Source: Streptococcus pasteurianus | GTDB taxonomy: Bacteria > Bacillota > Bacilli > Lactobacillales > Streptococcaceae | DNA length: 64,000 nucleotides | Assembly (NCBI RefSeq): GCF_004843545.1 | Contig: NZ_CP039457.1 | Span: 2,074,501-2,138,500, forward strand | Direction of reading: 5' to 3' | Part shown: positions 1 to 9,216 of the stretch, piece after piece | Position numbering within the stretch: position 1 is the first letter of the stretch | How the letters are laid out: every line of letters starts with the position of its first letter | Program-made: the position numbers and the translations under genes | Notes under the pieces: model-generated | Database searches by the model: none | Seen by the model: the letters and a program-made list of their open reading frames with translations, nothing else | What the model was told of the DNA's origin: nothing

Positions 1-137
1 AACTCATACCCCTTTACAACAATTGATGTTTTAGCAATAGTAACATCAGTGTCAGCAGATACAACTTGACTTCCTGCAAACACTCCCAAAAAACTAACAG
101 CACTCAAAACGATTCCCTTTGAGAGTGATTTTTTCAT
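1..137 (-). CDS. Secreted protein, N-terminal part only (runs off the window)
   Basis: Only the first 45 codons are in the window. They begin MKKSLSKGIVLSAVSFLGVF and continue to a VSADTDVT segment, a classical Sec signal peptide with a basic n-region, a hydrophobic core and a likely cleavage after VSA. A GGGAGAG ribosome binding site sits 6 bases before the ATG. The gene follows the PTS permease on the same strand after a 69-bp gap without an obvious terminator, so it may be the second gene of that operon. Mature domain and function cannot be seen. The start and signal peptide are well supported; the product is unknown. Confidence 0.75.
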   Translation of the reverse strand, partial: MKKSLSKGIVLSAVSFLGVFAGSQVVSADTDVTIAKTSIVVKGYE

Positions 138-206
138 ACTTATCTCTCCCTCTAAATTGATAATATCCTAAAAAGTAGTAAAGTGGGTATGACACCCACA
201 TAGTTA

Positions 207-1661
<1,455 letters not shown>

Positions 1662-1682
1662 TTAGTTATGTTTCGAGCCATA

Positions 1683-1785
1683 AGAAAAACCTAAATAAAT
1701 ACCAAATAAGCCTGTGAACAGTGCGTCTCACAATCCTATTTCTGTACCTATTTAGGTTTTGCCTGTTTGACCAGTAACAATCCTT
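1683..1785 (-). promoter_or_regulatory. RAT antiterminator overlapping a terminator in the bglP leader
   Basis: On the minus strand the leader contains GGATTGTTACTGGTCAAACA followed by GGCAAAACCTAAAT (about 1751-1783), which matches the ribonucleic antiterminator bound by BglG/LicT-family proteins. Its 3' half, AAAACCTAAA (1751-1760), can instead pair with the downstream TTTAGGTTTTT (1684-1694), giving a terminator with a T-tract before the bglP start. The two structures are mutually exclusive. By established knowledge the inducer-controlled antiterminator protein stabilises the first. A second GGATTGTGAGAC-like segment lies inside the terminator loop. Confidence 0.85.
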
Positions 1786-1817
1786 ACAAAGTTAATCATA
1801 TCACAAAAAAATATATC

Positions 1818-1831
1818 AGCAAGCGTTTTCA
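1818..1831 (-). promoter_or_regulatory. cre site (CcpA operator) upstream of bglP
   Basis: TGAAAACGCTTGCT on the minus strand matches the Gram-positive catabolite-responsive element consensus TGWAARCGYTWNCW at every position. It lies about 180 bp before the bglP start and just upstream of the antiterminator leader, so glucose repression by CcpA is expected. Confidence 0.7.
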
Positions 1832-1875
1832 ATCGTTTTAGTAATATTTTACCAATTTTCCAGATTATAATATCA

Positions 1876-1919
1876 AAAAAAGAAAGATGGGTGAAAAATA
1901 CCGCATCTTTTTTCTTTAT
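1876..1919 (-). terminator. Rho-independent terminator after the first yitT gene
   Basis: Inverted repeat AAAGAAAAAAGATG / CATCTTTCTTTTT on the minus strand, with a T-rich tail, immediately after the stop codon of the YitT gene at 1923. Confidence 0.75.
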
Positions 1920-1922
1920 TGA

Positions 1923-2795
1923 CTACAATTTATCATAGTTTTTTCGTCGAATTTTGAAATCAGATGACACAACCTCATCAACATCAATGATTGAAATAAA
2001 AGCATCTGGGTCTAAATCTGCCATAATGGCTTTAACATCACGGACTTCACCTGGATTTAAAACCACATACAAAATATTTTTCTCATCTCCAGAGTAAGCC
2101 CCCTGACCATTCAAATAAGTAACCCCACGATTAATGCCATTAAGAATAGCTTGCGCAGCTTCTTCAGATTTTTGTGTGATAATAATCATGCCACGCACTG
2201 TGTAACCACCATTTTGGACAATTGTCAGAACTTGACTGTAAACAAAGCTTGCTACCAACGTGTAAAGCATATGTTGTAAATCAATGTAAACCAGCGACGC
2301 TGTAAGAACCACGGCATCGACAAAAAGTAGTGTCTGACCAAGTTTGAAACTGAATTTTTCTTCGATAACACGTCCGATAATATCTGTTCCGCCCGTTGTA
2401 GCGCCGTAACGAAAGACCAAGCCACTACCGACACCAGAAAATAAACCAGCAACGACAGCAACCAACATCATATCATTTTCGAGAACAATCTGAATCGGCA
2501 CATGTTGCCAAAACCAGATGAACCATGACATCAAAACAGTGCCATAAATAGTTAGTGCTAGCGATTTTCGTCCAAAAATTCGAGCCCCTAGAATGAACAA
2601 AGGAACATTCAAAATAAGTGACGAATAAGCAGGGTTGATTCCGTAAAGAGCATGGGCAATCAAGGTTACACCCGCAACCCCACCTTCAGCAAGAGCATTT
2701 GCCATATTAAATTTGACAAAACCGAAAGTATAAATTGCTACACCTATGGCAATTAACACCAAACTTCTTATTTGTCCAAGCTTTTCACGAACCAT
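1923..2795 (-). CDS. YitT family membrane protein (DUF161 + DUF2179)
   Basis: A 290-residue integral membrane protein with five to six hydrophobic segments in the first 180 residues (YitT/DUF161 region, including GLVFRYGATTGGTDIIGRVI) and a soluble C-terminal DUF2179 domain of about 80 residues ending in a FISIIDVDEV segment. Transport function is suspected for the family but substrate is not established. A GGAGG site precedes the ATG. It is one of two adjacent paralogues; the second starts 84 bp upstream in the same direction, and together they follow aspS, so the three may be partly co-transcribed. Confidence 0.85.
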   Translation of the reverse strand: MVREKLGQIRSLVLIAIGVAIYTFGFVKFNMANALAEGGVAGVTLIAHALYGINPAYSSLILNVPLFILGARIFGRKSLALTIYGTVLMSWFIWFWQHVPIQIVLENDMMLVAVVAGLFSGVGSGLVFRYGATTGGTDIIGRVIEEKFSFKLGQTLLFVDAVVLTASLVYIDLQHMLYTLVASFVYSQVLTIVQNGGYTVRGMIIITQKSEEAAQAILNGINRGVTYLNGQGAYSGDEKNILYVVLNPGEVRDVKAIMADLDPDAFISIIDVDEVVSSDFKIRRKNYDKL

Positions 2796-2852
2796 GTCTC
2801 ATACCTCCAAAACAAAATTTTCTGCGTCTTGTAAATTATAACGCCATAAACA

Positions 2853-2882
2853 AAGAAGCTGAGAACTTTCTCAACCTCTTAA
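2853..2882 (-). terminator. Weak terminator-like hairpin after the second yitT gene
   Basis: Minus-strand inverted repeat AAGAGGTTGAGAA / TTCTCAGCTTCTT with a two-base loop, overlapping the stop codon at 2879 and followed by TTTGTTT. The T-tract is poor, so read-through into the next yitT gene is likely. Confidence 0.5.
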
Positions 2883-3817
2883 TCATCAACAAAACGTCCA
2901 ATAATATGAACATTTTCAGCAACTGAAACAAAGGCATTGGGGTCAGTTTTTTTCATCAGATACCTAAAGTCGTTATATTCTTCACGAGTAATGATAGCCA
3001 GCAAAACCGCTTTTTTCTCATGATTATAAGTTCCTTCGGCATTATTGATTTGTGTCACCCCACGATGTAATTTGGTGTGAATCATCGCAATTACCTTTTC
3101 AGGACGATTGGTCACAATCGTTGCTTGCATTTTCTTCTGCTTAGTGAAAATAGCATTTGTCACACGGCTAGAGACAAAGATAGTCACCATAGAATAAAGG
3201 GCATATTGCCAACCAAATAAAATGCCAGCAAAAATCATGATAACACCATTAACCATGAGAGAAATGCTTCCCACATCACGGCCTGTCTTTTTCCGAATGG
3301 TCAGACTGATGATATCAGTACCACCACTTGAAATACGAGATTTTAAACTAAAGCCAACACCAGTCCCCATGACCAAACCACCAAAAATGGCATTAACCAG
3401 AGGATCAGTCGTCAGAGTAATTTCAGGAACAATTTGAATGAAGAAAGAACTCATCGAAACTGTAATGAGCGTAAAAACAGTGAATTTATGTCCGATTTTA
3501 TACCAAGCTAAAACGAGCAATGGCACATTAATCACATAAAAAACAACTGAAACTGGCAACTTGAAGCCAATTAATCGCTCACTAACTGCCGATAAAACCT
3601 GTGCAAAACCAGTTGCACCACTTGAATAAACGTGTCCTGGTTGAAAGAAGAAATTAACCGCGATTGCCGATAGCAAACCATAAAAAAGAGAAGCGGAAAC
3701 TTTTTCCGCATACTTCTCTCTTGAAATGCTCTGCATTGTCTTTAACAGACCATATCTTTCTGCCCAACGGCTAACAATAAACTTTGTTTTCTTTTTCAAA
3801 GATGTTTTCTTAATCAT
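2879..3817 (-). CDS. YitT family membrane protein (second paralogue)
   Basis: A 312-residue YitT protein like its neighbour, with the signature segment [20 protein letters not shown] and the C-terminal DUF2179 domain ([19 protein letters not shown] end). It has an extra basic N-terminal tail of about 40 residues ([20 protein letters not shown]) before the first membrane segment. Its start codon lies inside the 3' end of aspS (8-bp overlap), so translation is probably coupled to aspS. Two adjacent YitT copies suggest a functional pair or hetero-oligomer, which is inference. Substrate unknown. Confidence 0.85.
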   Translation of the reverse strand: MIKKTSLKKKTKFIVSRWAERYGLLKTMQSISREKYAEKVSASLFYGLLSAIAVNFFFQPGHVYSSGATGFAQVLSAVSERLIGFKLPVSVVFYVINVPLLVLAWYKIGHKFTVFTLITVSMSSFFIQIVPEITLTTDPLVNAIFGGLVMGTGVGFSLKSRISSGGTDIISLTIRKKTGRDVGSISLMVNGVIMIFAGILFGWQYALYSMVTIFVSSRVTNAIFTKQKKMQATIVTNRPEKVIAMIHTKLHRGVTQINNAEGTYNHEKKAVLLAIITREEYNDFRYLMKKTDPNAFVSVAENVHIIGRFVDD

Positions 3818-5558
3818 TAGTTTCGATTGCTAAAGCTAATTCATCTAATTGTTTATCTGCAACAAGACTTGGTGCTTGTGTCATTGGATCCGCAGCTTTA
3901 TTATTTTTAGGAAATGCAATGACTTCACGAATGTTATCTTCACCAGCAAGAAGCATAACGAAACGGTCAAGACCAATAGCAAGTCCACCATGTGGTGGGA
4001 AACCGTAGTTCATAGCTTCTAACAAGAAACCAAATTGGTCATTTGCTTCTTCTGCTGTAAAGCCAAGCGCTTTAAACATACGTTCTTGCAATTCTTTTTG
4101 GTTGATACGCAAGCTACCGCCCCCAAGTTCATAACCGTTAAGAACGATATCGTAAGCAACTGCACGTACTTTAGCAAGGTCACCTTCTAATTCATGAGCG
4201 GATTCTTCAGTTGGCAATGTGAATGGGTGGTGAGCAGACATATAACGTTCTTCTTCTTCAGACCATTCAAACATTGGCCAATCAACAACCCAAAGGAAAT
4301 TAAATTTAGAGTTGTCAACCATGTCAAGTTCTTTAGCGATACGAGTACGAAGAGCACCAAGAGTATTATTAGCAACTTCAAGAGTATCGGCAACGAAAAG
4401 AACCAAATCATTTTCTTCGAGTTGTAAACTTACTGTCAACTTATCTTCGATACTTGTTAAGAATTTAGCAACTGGTCCAGTAATCGCACCATCAGTAAAT
4501 TTGACCCATGCAAGACCTTTGGCACCAAATTGTTTTGCAAATTCTGTTAATTTATCAATGTTTTTACGTGAGTATTTATCCGCATTCCCCTTAACAACAA
4601 TAGCTTTTACAACTGGAGCTTGTGAGAATACTTTGAAATCAACATCCTTGACAACTTCTGTCAAGTCTTGTAAAAGCATTTCAAAACGAGTATCAGGTTT
4701 GTCTGAACCGTAGTTGTTCATTGCATCATCATAAGACATACGTGGGAATGGCAATGTGACATCAATTCCTTTTGTATCTTTCATGACTTTAGCAATCATT
4801 CCTTCAGTGATATCTTGGATATCTTGGTCTGACAAGAATGATGTTTCCATATCGACCTGTGTAAACTCAGGTTGACGATCACCACGTAAATCTTCATCAC
4901 GGAAACATTTAACGATTTGGTAGTAACGGTCAAAGCCAGCATTCATCAACAATTGTTTTGTGATTTGTGGACTTTGTGGCAAAGCGTAAAAGTGACCCTG
5001 GCTCACACGACTTGGTACCAAGTAGTCACGCGCACCCTCTGGAGTTGATTTTGTCAACATTGGTGTTTCAACATCAATGAATTCTAACTCATCCAAATAG
5101 TTACGGATTGAGTGAGTAACTTTTGCACGTAATTTAAAGTTGTTAAGCATTTTTGGACGACGAAGATCTAAATAACGGTAGCGTAAACGATTTTCATCAC
5201 TAACTTCAACATCATCTTTAATTTCAAAAGGTGTTGTTTTAGCCGTATTCAAAACTGTCAATGCTGATACTTTCAATTCAACAGCACCAGTTGGCAAGTT
5301 TTTATTTTCTTGTTCACGTTGTGCGACTTCACCAGTAACTTCGATAACAAATTCGTTACGAAGGCTTTCAGCTGTGGTCATAACATCACTTGAAACTTCC
5401 TCTGGATTAATGACTAATTGCATGATACCTTCACGGTCACGAAGGTCGATAAAGATAAGCCCACCTAAATCACGACGACGACCAACCCAACCTTTTAAAG
5501 TAATTTCTTGGCCGATATGTTCACTACGAACACGACCAGCATACATTGTACGTTTCAT
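3810..5558 (-). CDS. aspS: Aspartyl-tRNA synthetase
   Basis: Class II synthetase that charges tRNA-Asp with aspartate. The 582-residue length is normal for the bacterial type. The N-terminal OB-fold anticodon-binding domain begins [19 protein letters not shown]. The class II motif 2 is [19 protein letters not shown] and motif 3 is [16 protein letters not shown], with the bacteria-specific GAD insertion between them. The gene is followed with an 8-bp overlap by a yitT gene. In many streptococci aspS and hisS are adjacent; here an accessory island of about 1.2 kb separates them. Confidence 0.97.
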   Translation of the reverse strand: MKRTMYAGRVRSEHIGQEITLKGWVGRRRDLGGLIFIDLRDREGIMQLVINPEEVSSDVMTTAESLRNEFVIEVTGEVAQREQENKNLPTGAVELKVSALTVLNTAKTTPFEIKDDVEVSDENRLRYRYLDLRRPKMLNNFKLRAKVTHSIRNYLDELEFIDVETPMLTKSTPEGARDYLVPSRVSQGHFYALPQSPQITKQLLMNAGFDRYYQIVKCFRDEDLRGDRQPEFTQVDMETSFLSDQDIQDITEGMIAKVMKDTKGIDVTLPFPRMSYDDAMNNYGSDKPDTRFEMLLQDLTEVVKDVDFKVFSQAPVVKAIVVKGNADKYSRKNIDKLTEFAKQFGAKGLAWVKFTDGAITGPVAKFLTSIEDKLTVSLQLEENDLVLFVADTLEVANNTLGALRTRIAKELDMVDNSKFNFLWVVDWPMFEWSEEEERYMSAHHPFTLPTEESAHELEGDLAKVRAVAYDIVLNGYELGGGSLRINQKELQERMFKALGFTAEEANDQFGFLLEAMNYGFPPHGGLAIGLDRFVMLLAGEDNIREVIAFPKNNKAADPMTQAPSLVADKQLDELALAIETND

Positions 5559-5616
5559 TGATATGTTTCTCCGTTTTTTAATTTATTCATTCCCACCTAT
5601 TATAGCAAAAAGCACG

Positions 5617-5647
5617 TAAAAACCCCACCCATGCGGGGGAGTTTTTT
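5617..5647. terminator. Bidirectional hairpin between aspS and the accessory island
   Basis: AAAAACCCC and GGGGGAGTTTTT flank a short loop. A T-run on one strand and an A-run on the other allow termination in either direction. It lies upstream of aspS and downstream of the micro-ORF at 5777, so it most likely ends the island transcript. Confidence 0.65.
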
Positions 5648-5776
5648 AATTTTTTTGAGAAATATCAAAAATTTGAAAGGTTCAAAATGATATTAAACTC
5701 CTATTTGAGATGTCTTTTGTTACCACACTCCAAAATCTAGTAAACTTTCAAATTCCTTTTGACCAAATCATAACAT

Positions 5777-5842
5777 TTAATCAGTAAAGGATATATCTTC
5801 TTGCGAAACTATTGCTTTCTTATTTTCTTTACTCATATACAT
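5777..5842 (-). CDS. Possible 21-residue micro-ORF
   Basis: The frame reads MYMSKENKKAIVSQEDISFT plus D, preceded by GAAAGGATTGAC, a good ribosome binding site at proper spacing. It begins 35 bp behind the stop of the endonuclease-like gene on the same strand and ends before a hairpin. It is charged and soluble and I do not recognise it. It could be a small partner of the upstream gene, a leader, or chance. Confidence 0.35.
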   Translation of the reverse strand: MYMSKENKKAIVSQEDISFTD

Positions 5843-5877
5843 GTCAATCCTTTCAAACAATTCTCATATGTTTAAAT

Positions 5878-6426
5878 TCAATCAAAATATTCCATAATTT
5901 CCTCAATTCGATTTTCAATCAAATATTTAGTCATATCCCTTTCTTCCTTATATCCTCTAGTTTGTTTGATTTCTAATTTACCATTAAATCCAAATCCGAA
6001 CATTTTGTCATACTTATCTGGATTTTTCTTTAGCCTAACTTCTTCCATGAAATTTATCATTTCTTCTTTTTTAAACGCCAACATTATTGTATCCCACTTT
6101 GTATCAGACGATTTAGCACTATGTATTTCATTAGGATATTTTGCATAAATTCCTACTATTACAAACCAATCAGCATTTTCTTGCGGTTCAAAACGATTAA
6201 GCCATAGAGTGCCTTGATATTTTTTATTGGGATAATAATAAGCTCTAGACATTTTTACTTGAAATGTCAATACTTTATTTATGCCATCACAAAACTTATA
6301 TAATAGCAAATCAATTCCTTTTTCTTGTGCAGAAGTGGGGATAAATACAGATGTTCCTTTTACTTCTTTTGCCAAATAATCTGCAACCGCAAACTCCCCA
6401 TATTGTAATGTAAACAATGCTTGCAT
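5878..6426 (-). CDS. Restriction-endonuclease-like protein, PD-(D/E)XK pattern, unknown role
   Basis: A 182-residue soluble protein. Residues about 30-60 read SAQEKGIDLLLYKF then LTFQVKMSRAYY, the D...(hydrophobic)...QxK arrangement of many PD-(D/E)XK nucleases and DUF4365-like proteins. An upstream Glu (YGEFAVADYLAKE) could be the helix-1 acidic residue. The ATG at 6426 is chosen over the GTG three codons earlier because the GAGGTGG ribosome binding site is correctly spaced from it. The gene is AT-rich, has no homologous neighbours, and sits beside a large palindrome and a broken HTH gene. It may be the surviving part of a defence or selfish module; nuclease activity is inference from motif only. 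Confidence 0.55.
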   Translation of the reverse strand: MQALFTLQYGEFAVADYLAKEVKGTSVFIPTSAQEKGIDLLLYKFCDGINKVLTFQVKMSRAYYYPNKKYQGTLWLNRFEPQENADWFVIVGIYAKYPNEIHSAKSSDTKWDTIMLAFKKEEMINFMEEVRLKKNPDKYDKMFGFGFNGKLEIKQTRGYKEERDMTKYLIENRIEEIMEYFD

Positions 6427-6488
6427 ATATTCCACCTCAACTGTATTTGTAGCTTAACTAGTTATCATTATACTACACAAAAATAATA

Positions 6489-6630
6489 CAGTCATTTCTT
6501 TTCTGCTTTTAAGAAGTTACTTATCTGTCTATGATTTGTAAAGGGTGCTAAAGCATTGCTTACGCAACAAGTCCTTGACAAATCATATCCCGATAAATTT
6601 AACGTAATCAAGCAGAAATGAAGTAGTCTG
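6489..6630. repeat. 142-bp imperfect palindrome (MITE-like or long hairpin)
   Basis: The left arm (from CAGTCATTTCTTTTCTGCTT, including ATGATTTGTAAAGG) and the reverse complement of the right arm (from CAGACTACTTCATTTCTGCT, including ATGATTTGTCAAGG) can be aligned over about 60 bases with scattered mismatches, around a loop near 6560. No coding frame spans it. Shape and size resemble small non-autonomous palindromic elements of streptococci, but I recognise no named family. Confidence 0.6.
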
Positions 6631-6644
6631 TTGTTTCAAGCCAA

Positions 6645-6681
6645 CAAAAAAGAGATACCAGCACATTTATGCAGTATCTCT
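6645..6681 (-). terminator. Terminator after the broken HTH gene
   Basis: Minus strand AGAGATAC, a loop of about 14 bases, GGTATCTCT and then TTTTTTG. It stands alone between the HTH remnant and the palindrome, so it probably once ended the HTH gene transcript. Confidence 0.6.
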
Positions 6682-6726
6682 AACTTAGTAGCAATATTCT
6701 TTTATTCGCAAGCAGGTAAACACAGG

Positions 6727-6878
6727 TCATTCCTTAATATCTTTTTGTTCGGGAAACTCCTTGTTCCCATTTGAAATAGTTTCTCTAGAAACATGGATAT
6801 GTTCAGATAATTTTTCTTGTGAAAGATGATTAGGTTTTCTTAATTGTTTTAACTTTTCTCCGACGATTTTGTATATAC
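6727..6878 (-). pseudogene. Remnant of a small XRE-type HTH regulator
   Basis: The frame reads KIVGEKLKQLRKPNHLSQEK then LSEHIHVSRETISNGNKEFP, which is a helix-turn-helix 3 domain (compare the usual QLAEKLNVSRQTISNWE). There is no ATG in frame: an in-frame TAA stands four codons before the homology, and the nearby ATG (MYIQNRRRKV) is in another frame that stops after 16 codons. The end is also short, with a stop soon after the domain. A frameshifted, truncated regulator, possibly formerly paired with the endonuclease-like gene downstream. Confidence 0.6.
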
Positions 6879-7003
6879 ATTATATGAAACTTTCACCTAC
6901 CTAGCAAGGTTACAGTAGCTTCCATTCTCGCAACTAAAGTTTACAATATAAAACAACTAGTTAATGAACTGTGAGTACACAGTTATTAGCTAGTTGTTGT
7001 CGT

Positions 7004-8281
7004 TTAATCTAATTTATTCAATACTTCAGCGAAGTTGTTTGCAATTTCGTCAAAGCTTACGGTCACTTCTTCGCGAGTTTTATTATTTTTCACAGCTACT
7101 TGACCTGCTTCAATTTCACTTTCACCTAAAGTGATAATTGTTTTAGCATTAAAGGCGTCTGCTGATTTGAATTGCGCTTTGATTTTACGTCCAAGGTAGT
7201 CACGTTCTGCTGAGAAACCTTGGTTGCGGACAGCTTGAACAAGTTCCAACGCTTTAAGGTTTGCACCTTGTCCCAAAACAGCAATGTAAACGTCCATTTC
7301 TTTTTCAACTGGCAATTCAATACCTTGTTTTTCGAGGATAAGAAGCAAACGTTCAAGACCAAGTGCAAAACCAAAACCTGGTGTTTCTGGTCCGTCAAAG
7401 TATTCAACGAGACTGTCATAACGACCACCAGCACAAATTGTCAATTCAGATTTATCAACAGTTGTGATGAATTCAAAGATAGTGTGGTTATAGTAATCAA
7501 GACCACGAACCATGTTTGTATCAATGACATATGGGATATTGAGGGTTTCAAGCATACTACGCACAGCATCAAAATGAGCTTGGCTTTCGTCATCAAGATA
7601 ATCAAGAATTGATGGTGCGTTTTCAACAGCAATCTTGTCTTCTTTTTCTTTTGAATCAAGGACACGGAGTGGGTTTTCATCTAAACGACGTTGACTGTCT
7701 TTTGACAATTGCTCACGCATTGGCGTAAGGTAATCAATCAAAGCTTGACGATATGCCGAACGGCTAACTGCACTTCCCAAAGTATTCAAATGAAGTGTAA
7801 CATCTTTAATGCCCAGTATTTGGAACAATTGGTAAGCCATCGCGATTGTTTCAACGTCTGTGGCAGGATTTGCTGAACCGAAACACTCAACACCAACTTG
7901 ATGGAATTCACGCAAACGACCAGCTTGTGGACGTTCGTAGCGGAACATTGAGCCGATGTAGTACATCTTAACTGGCTTTTGAACTTCTGGTGCAAATAAT
8001 TTATTTTCTACAAAAGAACGCACAACAGGAGCTGTACCTTCTGGACGCAAAGTAATATGGCGGTCACCTTTATCGTGGAAATCATACATTTCTTTTGTCA
8101 CGATGTCCGTTGTGTCACCAACAGAACGGCTGATAACCTCATAATGTTCAAACATTGGTGTACGAATTTCGCTGTAATTGTATTTTTTAAATGTTTCACG
8201 CGCAACAGCTTCCACGTATTGCCACTTAGCACTTTCGCTAGGTAAAATATCCTGTGTTCCTTTAGGTTTTTGTAATTTCAT
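7004..8281 (-). CDS. hisS: Histidyl-tRNA synthetase
   Basis: Class II synthetase charging tRNA-His. The start at 8281 gives the canonical [14 protein letters not shown] terminus and 425 residues, normal for the family; in-frame codons further upstream are not conserved-looking. Visible motifs are [10 protein letters not shown], the motif 2 region [17 protein letters not shown], the histidine-specific [11 protein letters not shown] and motif 3 [15 protein letters not shown]. The C-terminal anticodon domain follows. Only a weak ribosome binding site is visible. It is divergent from rpmF-rpmG, the usual streptococcal arrangement. Confidence 0.96.
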   Translation of the reverse strand: MKLQKPKGTQDILPSESAKWQYVEAVARETFKKYNYSEIRTPMFEHYEVISRSVGDTTDIVTKEMYDFHDKGDRHITLRPEGTAPVVRSFVENKLFAPEVQKPVKMYYIGSMFRYERPQAGRLREFHQVGVECFGSANPATDVETIAMAYQLFQILGIKDVTLHLNTLGSAVSRSAYRQALIDYLTPMREQLSKDSQRRLDENPLRVLDSKEKEDKIAVENAPSILDYLDDESQAHFDAVRSMLETLNIPYVIDTNMVRGLDYYNHTIFEFITTVDKSELTICAGGRYDSLVEYFDGPETPGFGFALGLERLLLILEKQGIELPVEKEMDVYIAVLGQGANLKALELVQAVRNQGFSAERDYLGRKIKAQFKSADAFNAKTIITLGESEIEAGQVAVKNNKTREEVTVSFDEIANNFAEVLNKLD

Positions 8282-8514
8282 AAATTTAAGACATATTGGC
8301 ACCAAATTTAAACAAATTTAGCCCCTAATTCCTTTCTACTATTGTAGCGATTCAATCATTTCTATTTTATCACAAAAACAAGTTATACAGAAGAATAGTC
8401 TGTTCTTTTTTAGGATTTTCTTATGAATTATTCCTTGAGGACTTTCGTTTTTAACGAACAGCCAAGCGTTAATAACCACACTCGCACCTATTTATAATTT
8501 TTTTGTCAAGTAAC

Positions 8515-8543
8515 TTTACTTTACAAAAAAGATATGTTATTAT
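8515..8543 (+). promoter_or_regulatory. Promoter of rpmF-rpmG
   Basis: TTTACT and TATTAT are separated by 17 bp, 55 bp before the rpmF start codon, which itself has a strong GGAGGAG site. The region between hisS and rpmF (8306-8597) holds nothing else that I can identify. Confidence 0.6.
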
Positions 8544-8597
8544 GTTAAAGTTGATTAAAAATCAAGAACAAAAAAATATTATCGGAGGAGATAAAAC

Positions 8598-8774
8598 ATG
8601 GCAGTACCTGCACGTCACACTTCAAAAGCGAAGAAAAACAAACGTCGTACACACTACAAATTGACTGCTCCATCAGTTAAATTTGACGAAACTACTGGAG
8701 ATTACTCACGTTCTCACCGTGTATCACTTAAAGGATACTACAAAGGACGTAAAATCGCTAAAGCAGCTAAATAA
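8598..8774 (+). CDS. rpmF: 50S ribosomal protein L32
   Basis: A 58-residue protein beginning [20 protein letters not shown], the standard L32 N-terminus, and ending in a lysine-rich tail (GRKIAKAAK). It has no zinc-binding cysteine pairs, so it is the C-minus form. A GGAGGAG ribosome binding site lies 8 bases upstream. The gene is followed after 15 bp by rpmG, so the two form an operon whose terminator now marks the edge of the conjugative element. Confidence 0.97.
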   Translation: MAVPARHTSKAKKNKRRTHYKLTAPSVKFDETTGDYSRSHRVSLKGYYKGRKIAKAAK

Positions 8775-8789
8775 TAGAAGGGAGATACC

Positions 8790-8939
8790 ATGCGCGTAAA
8801 TATTACACTTGAACACAAAGAATCTGGTGAACGCTTGTACCTTACTTCAAAAAACAAACGTAACACTCCAGACCGTCTTCAATTGAAAAAATACTCACCA
8901 AAATTGCGTAAACACGTAATCTTTACTGAAGTTAAATAA
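8790..8939 (+). CDS. rpmG: 50S ribosomal protein L33
   Basis: A 49-residue protein beginning [20 protein letters not shown] and ending [12 protein letters not shown], a complete L33. The CxxC pairs of the zinc form are absent, so this is the C-minus paralogue. It shares the rpmF promoter and has a GGGAGA site. The conjugative element inserted about 45 bp behind its stop codon without touching the gene. Confidence 0.97.
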   Translation: MRVNITLEHKESGERLYLTSKNKRNTPDRLQLKKYSPKLRKHVIFTEVK

Positions 8940-8948
8940 TTGAATACA

Positions 8949-8986
8949 TCAAAAGCCTACGAAACCAACGTTTCTAGGCTTTTTTA
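8949..8986 (+). terminator. Terminator of rpmF-rpmG
   Basis: AAAAGCCTACGAAA / TTTCTAGGCTTTTTT with a short loop. Its T-run (8980-8985) forms the T-rich half of the element insertion site. Confidence 0.85.
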
Positions 8987-8995
8987 GTTCAAAAA
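8980..8995. other. Left end junction of the conjugative element (int side)
   Basis: TTTTT AGTTC AAAAA. Tn916-family elements insert between T-rich and A-rich runs separated by a short coupling sequence. The other end (34385-34399) reads TTTTT ATCTC AAAAA, the same design with a different coupling sequence, as expected for this mechanism. The element would begin at the A-run, 8991. Placement is good to a few bases. Confidence 0.7.
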
Positions 8996-9181
8996 TAGCA
9001 TTTCTGGCTGATTGAATATCAAACCAAATCATTTTTTATTATAAACAAAGTATAAATTTCTAATTATCTTTTTATATTTTCTTAAATGCTCGTAAAGCCT
9101 TATTCTATGTGCTTTCGAGTATTTTTACTGTAGGAAGATACTTCACGTTTCTTTGCATATTTCCTCATGTCTTAGCTGTCA

Positions 9182-9205
9182 GAAGTGGTAAATAAGTAGT
9201 AAATT
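9182..9205. repeat. Integrase arm-binding repeats (DR-2 type), left end
   Basis: GAAGTGGTAAAT followed directly by AAGTAGTAAATT. The second unit matches the arm-type site bound by the N-terminal domain of Tn916 integrase. The same pair in the same orientation lies at 34293-34316 near the other end, about 85-200 bp inside each terminus, as in Tn916. Confidence 0.7.
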
Positions 9206-9216
9206 CATTTGTACTA

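Noticed and set aside
4312..4713. 133-codon plus-strand frame inside aspS
   Set aside because: Antisense to a highly conserved synthetase gene; serine-rich composition is what reverse reading of its codons gives.
8306..8597. T-box or other riboswitch upstream of hisS
   Set aside because: I could not find a specifier loop, a T-box sequence (GGTGG with the usual context) or a terminator in the hisS leader.
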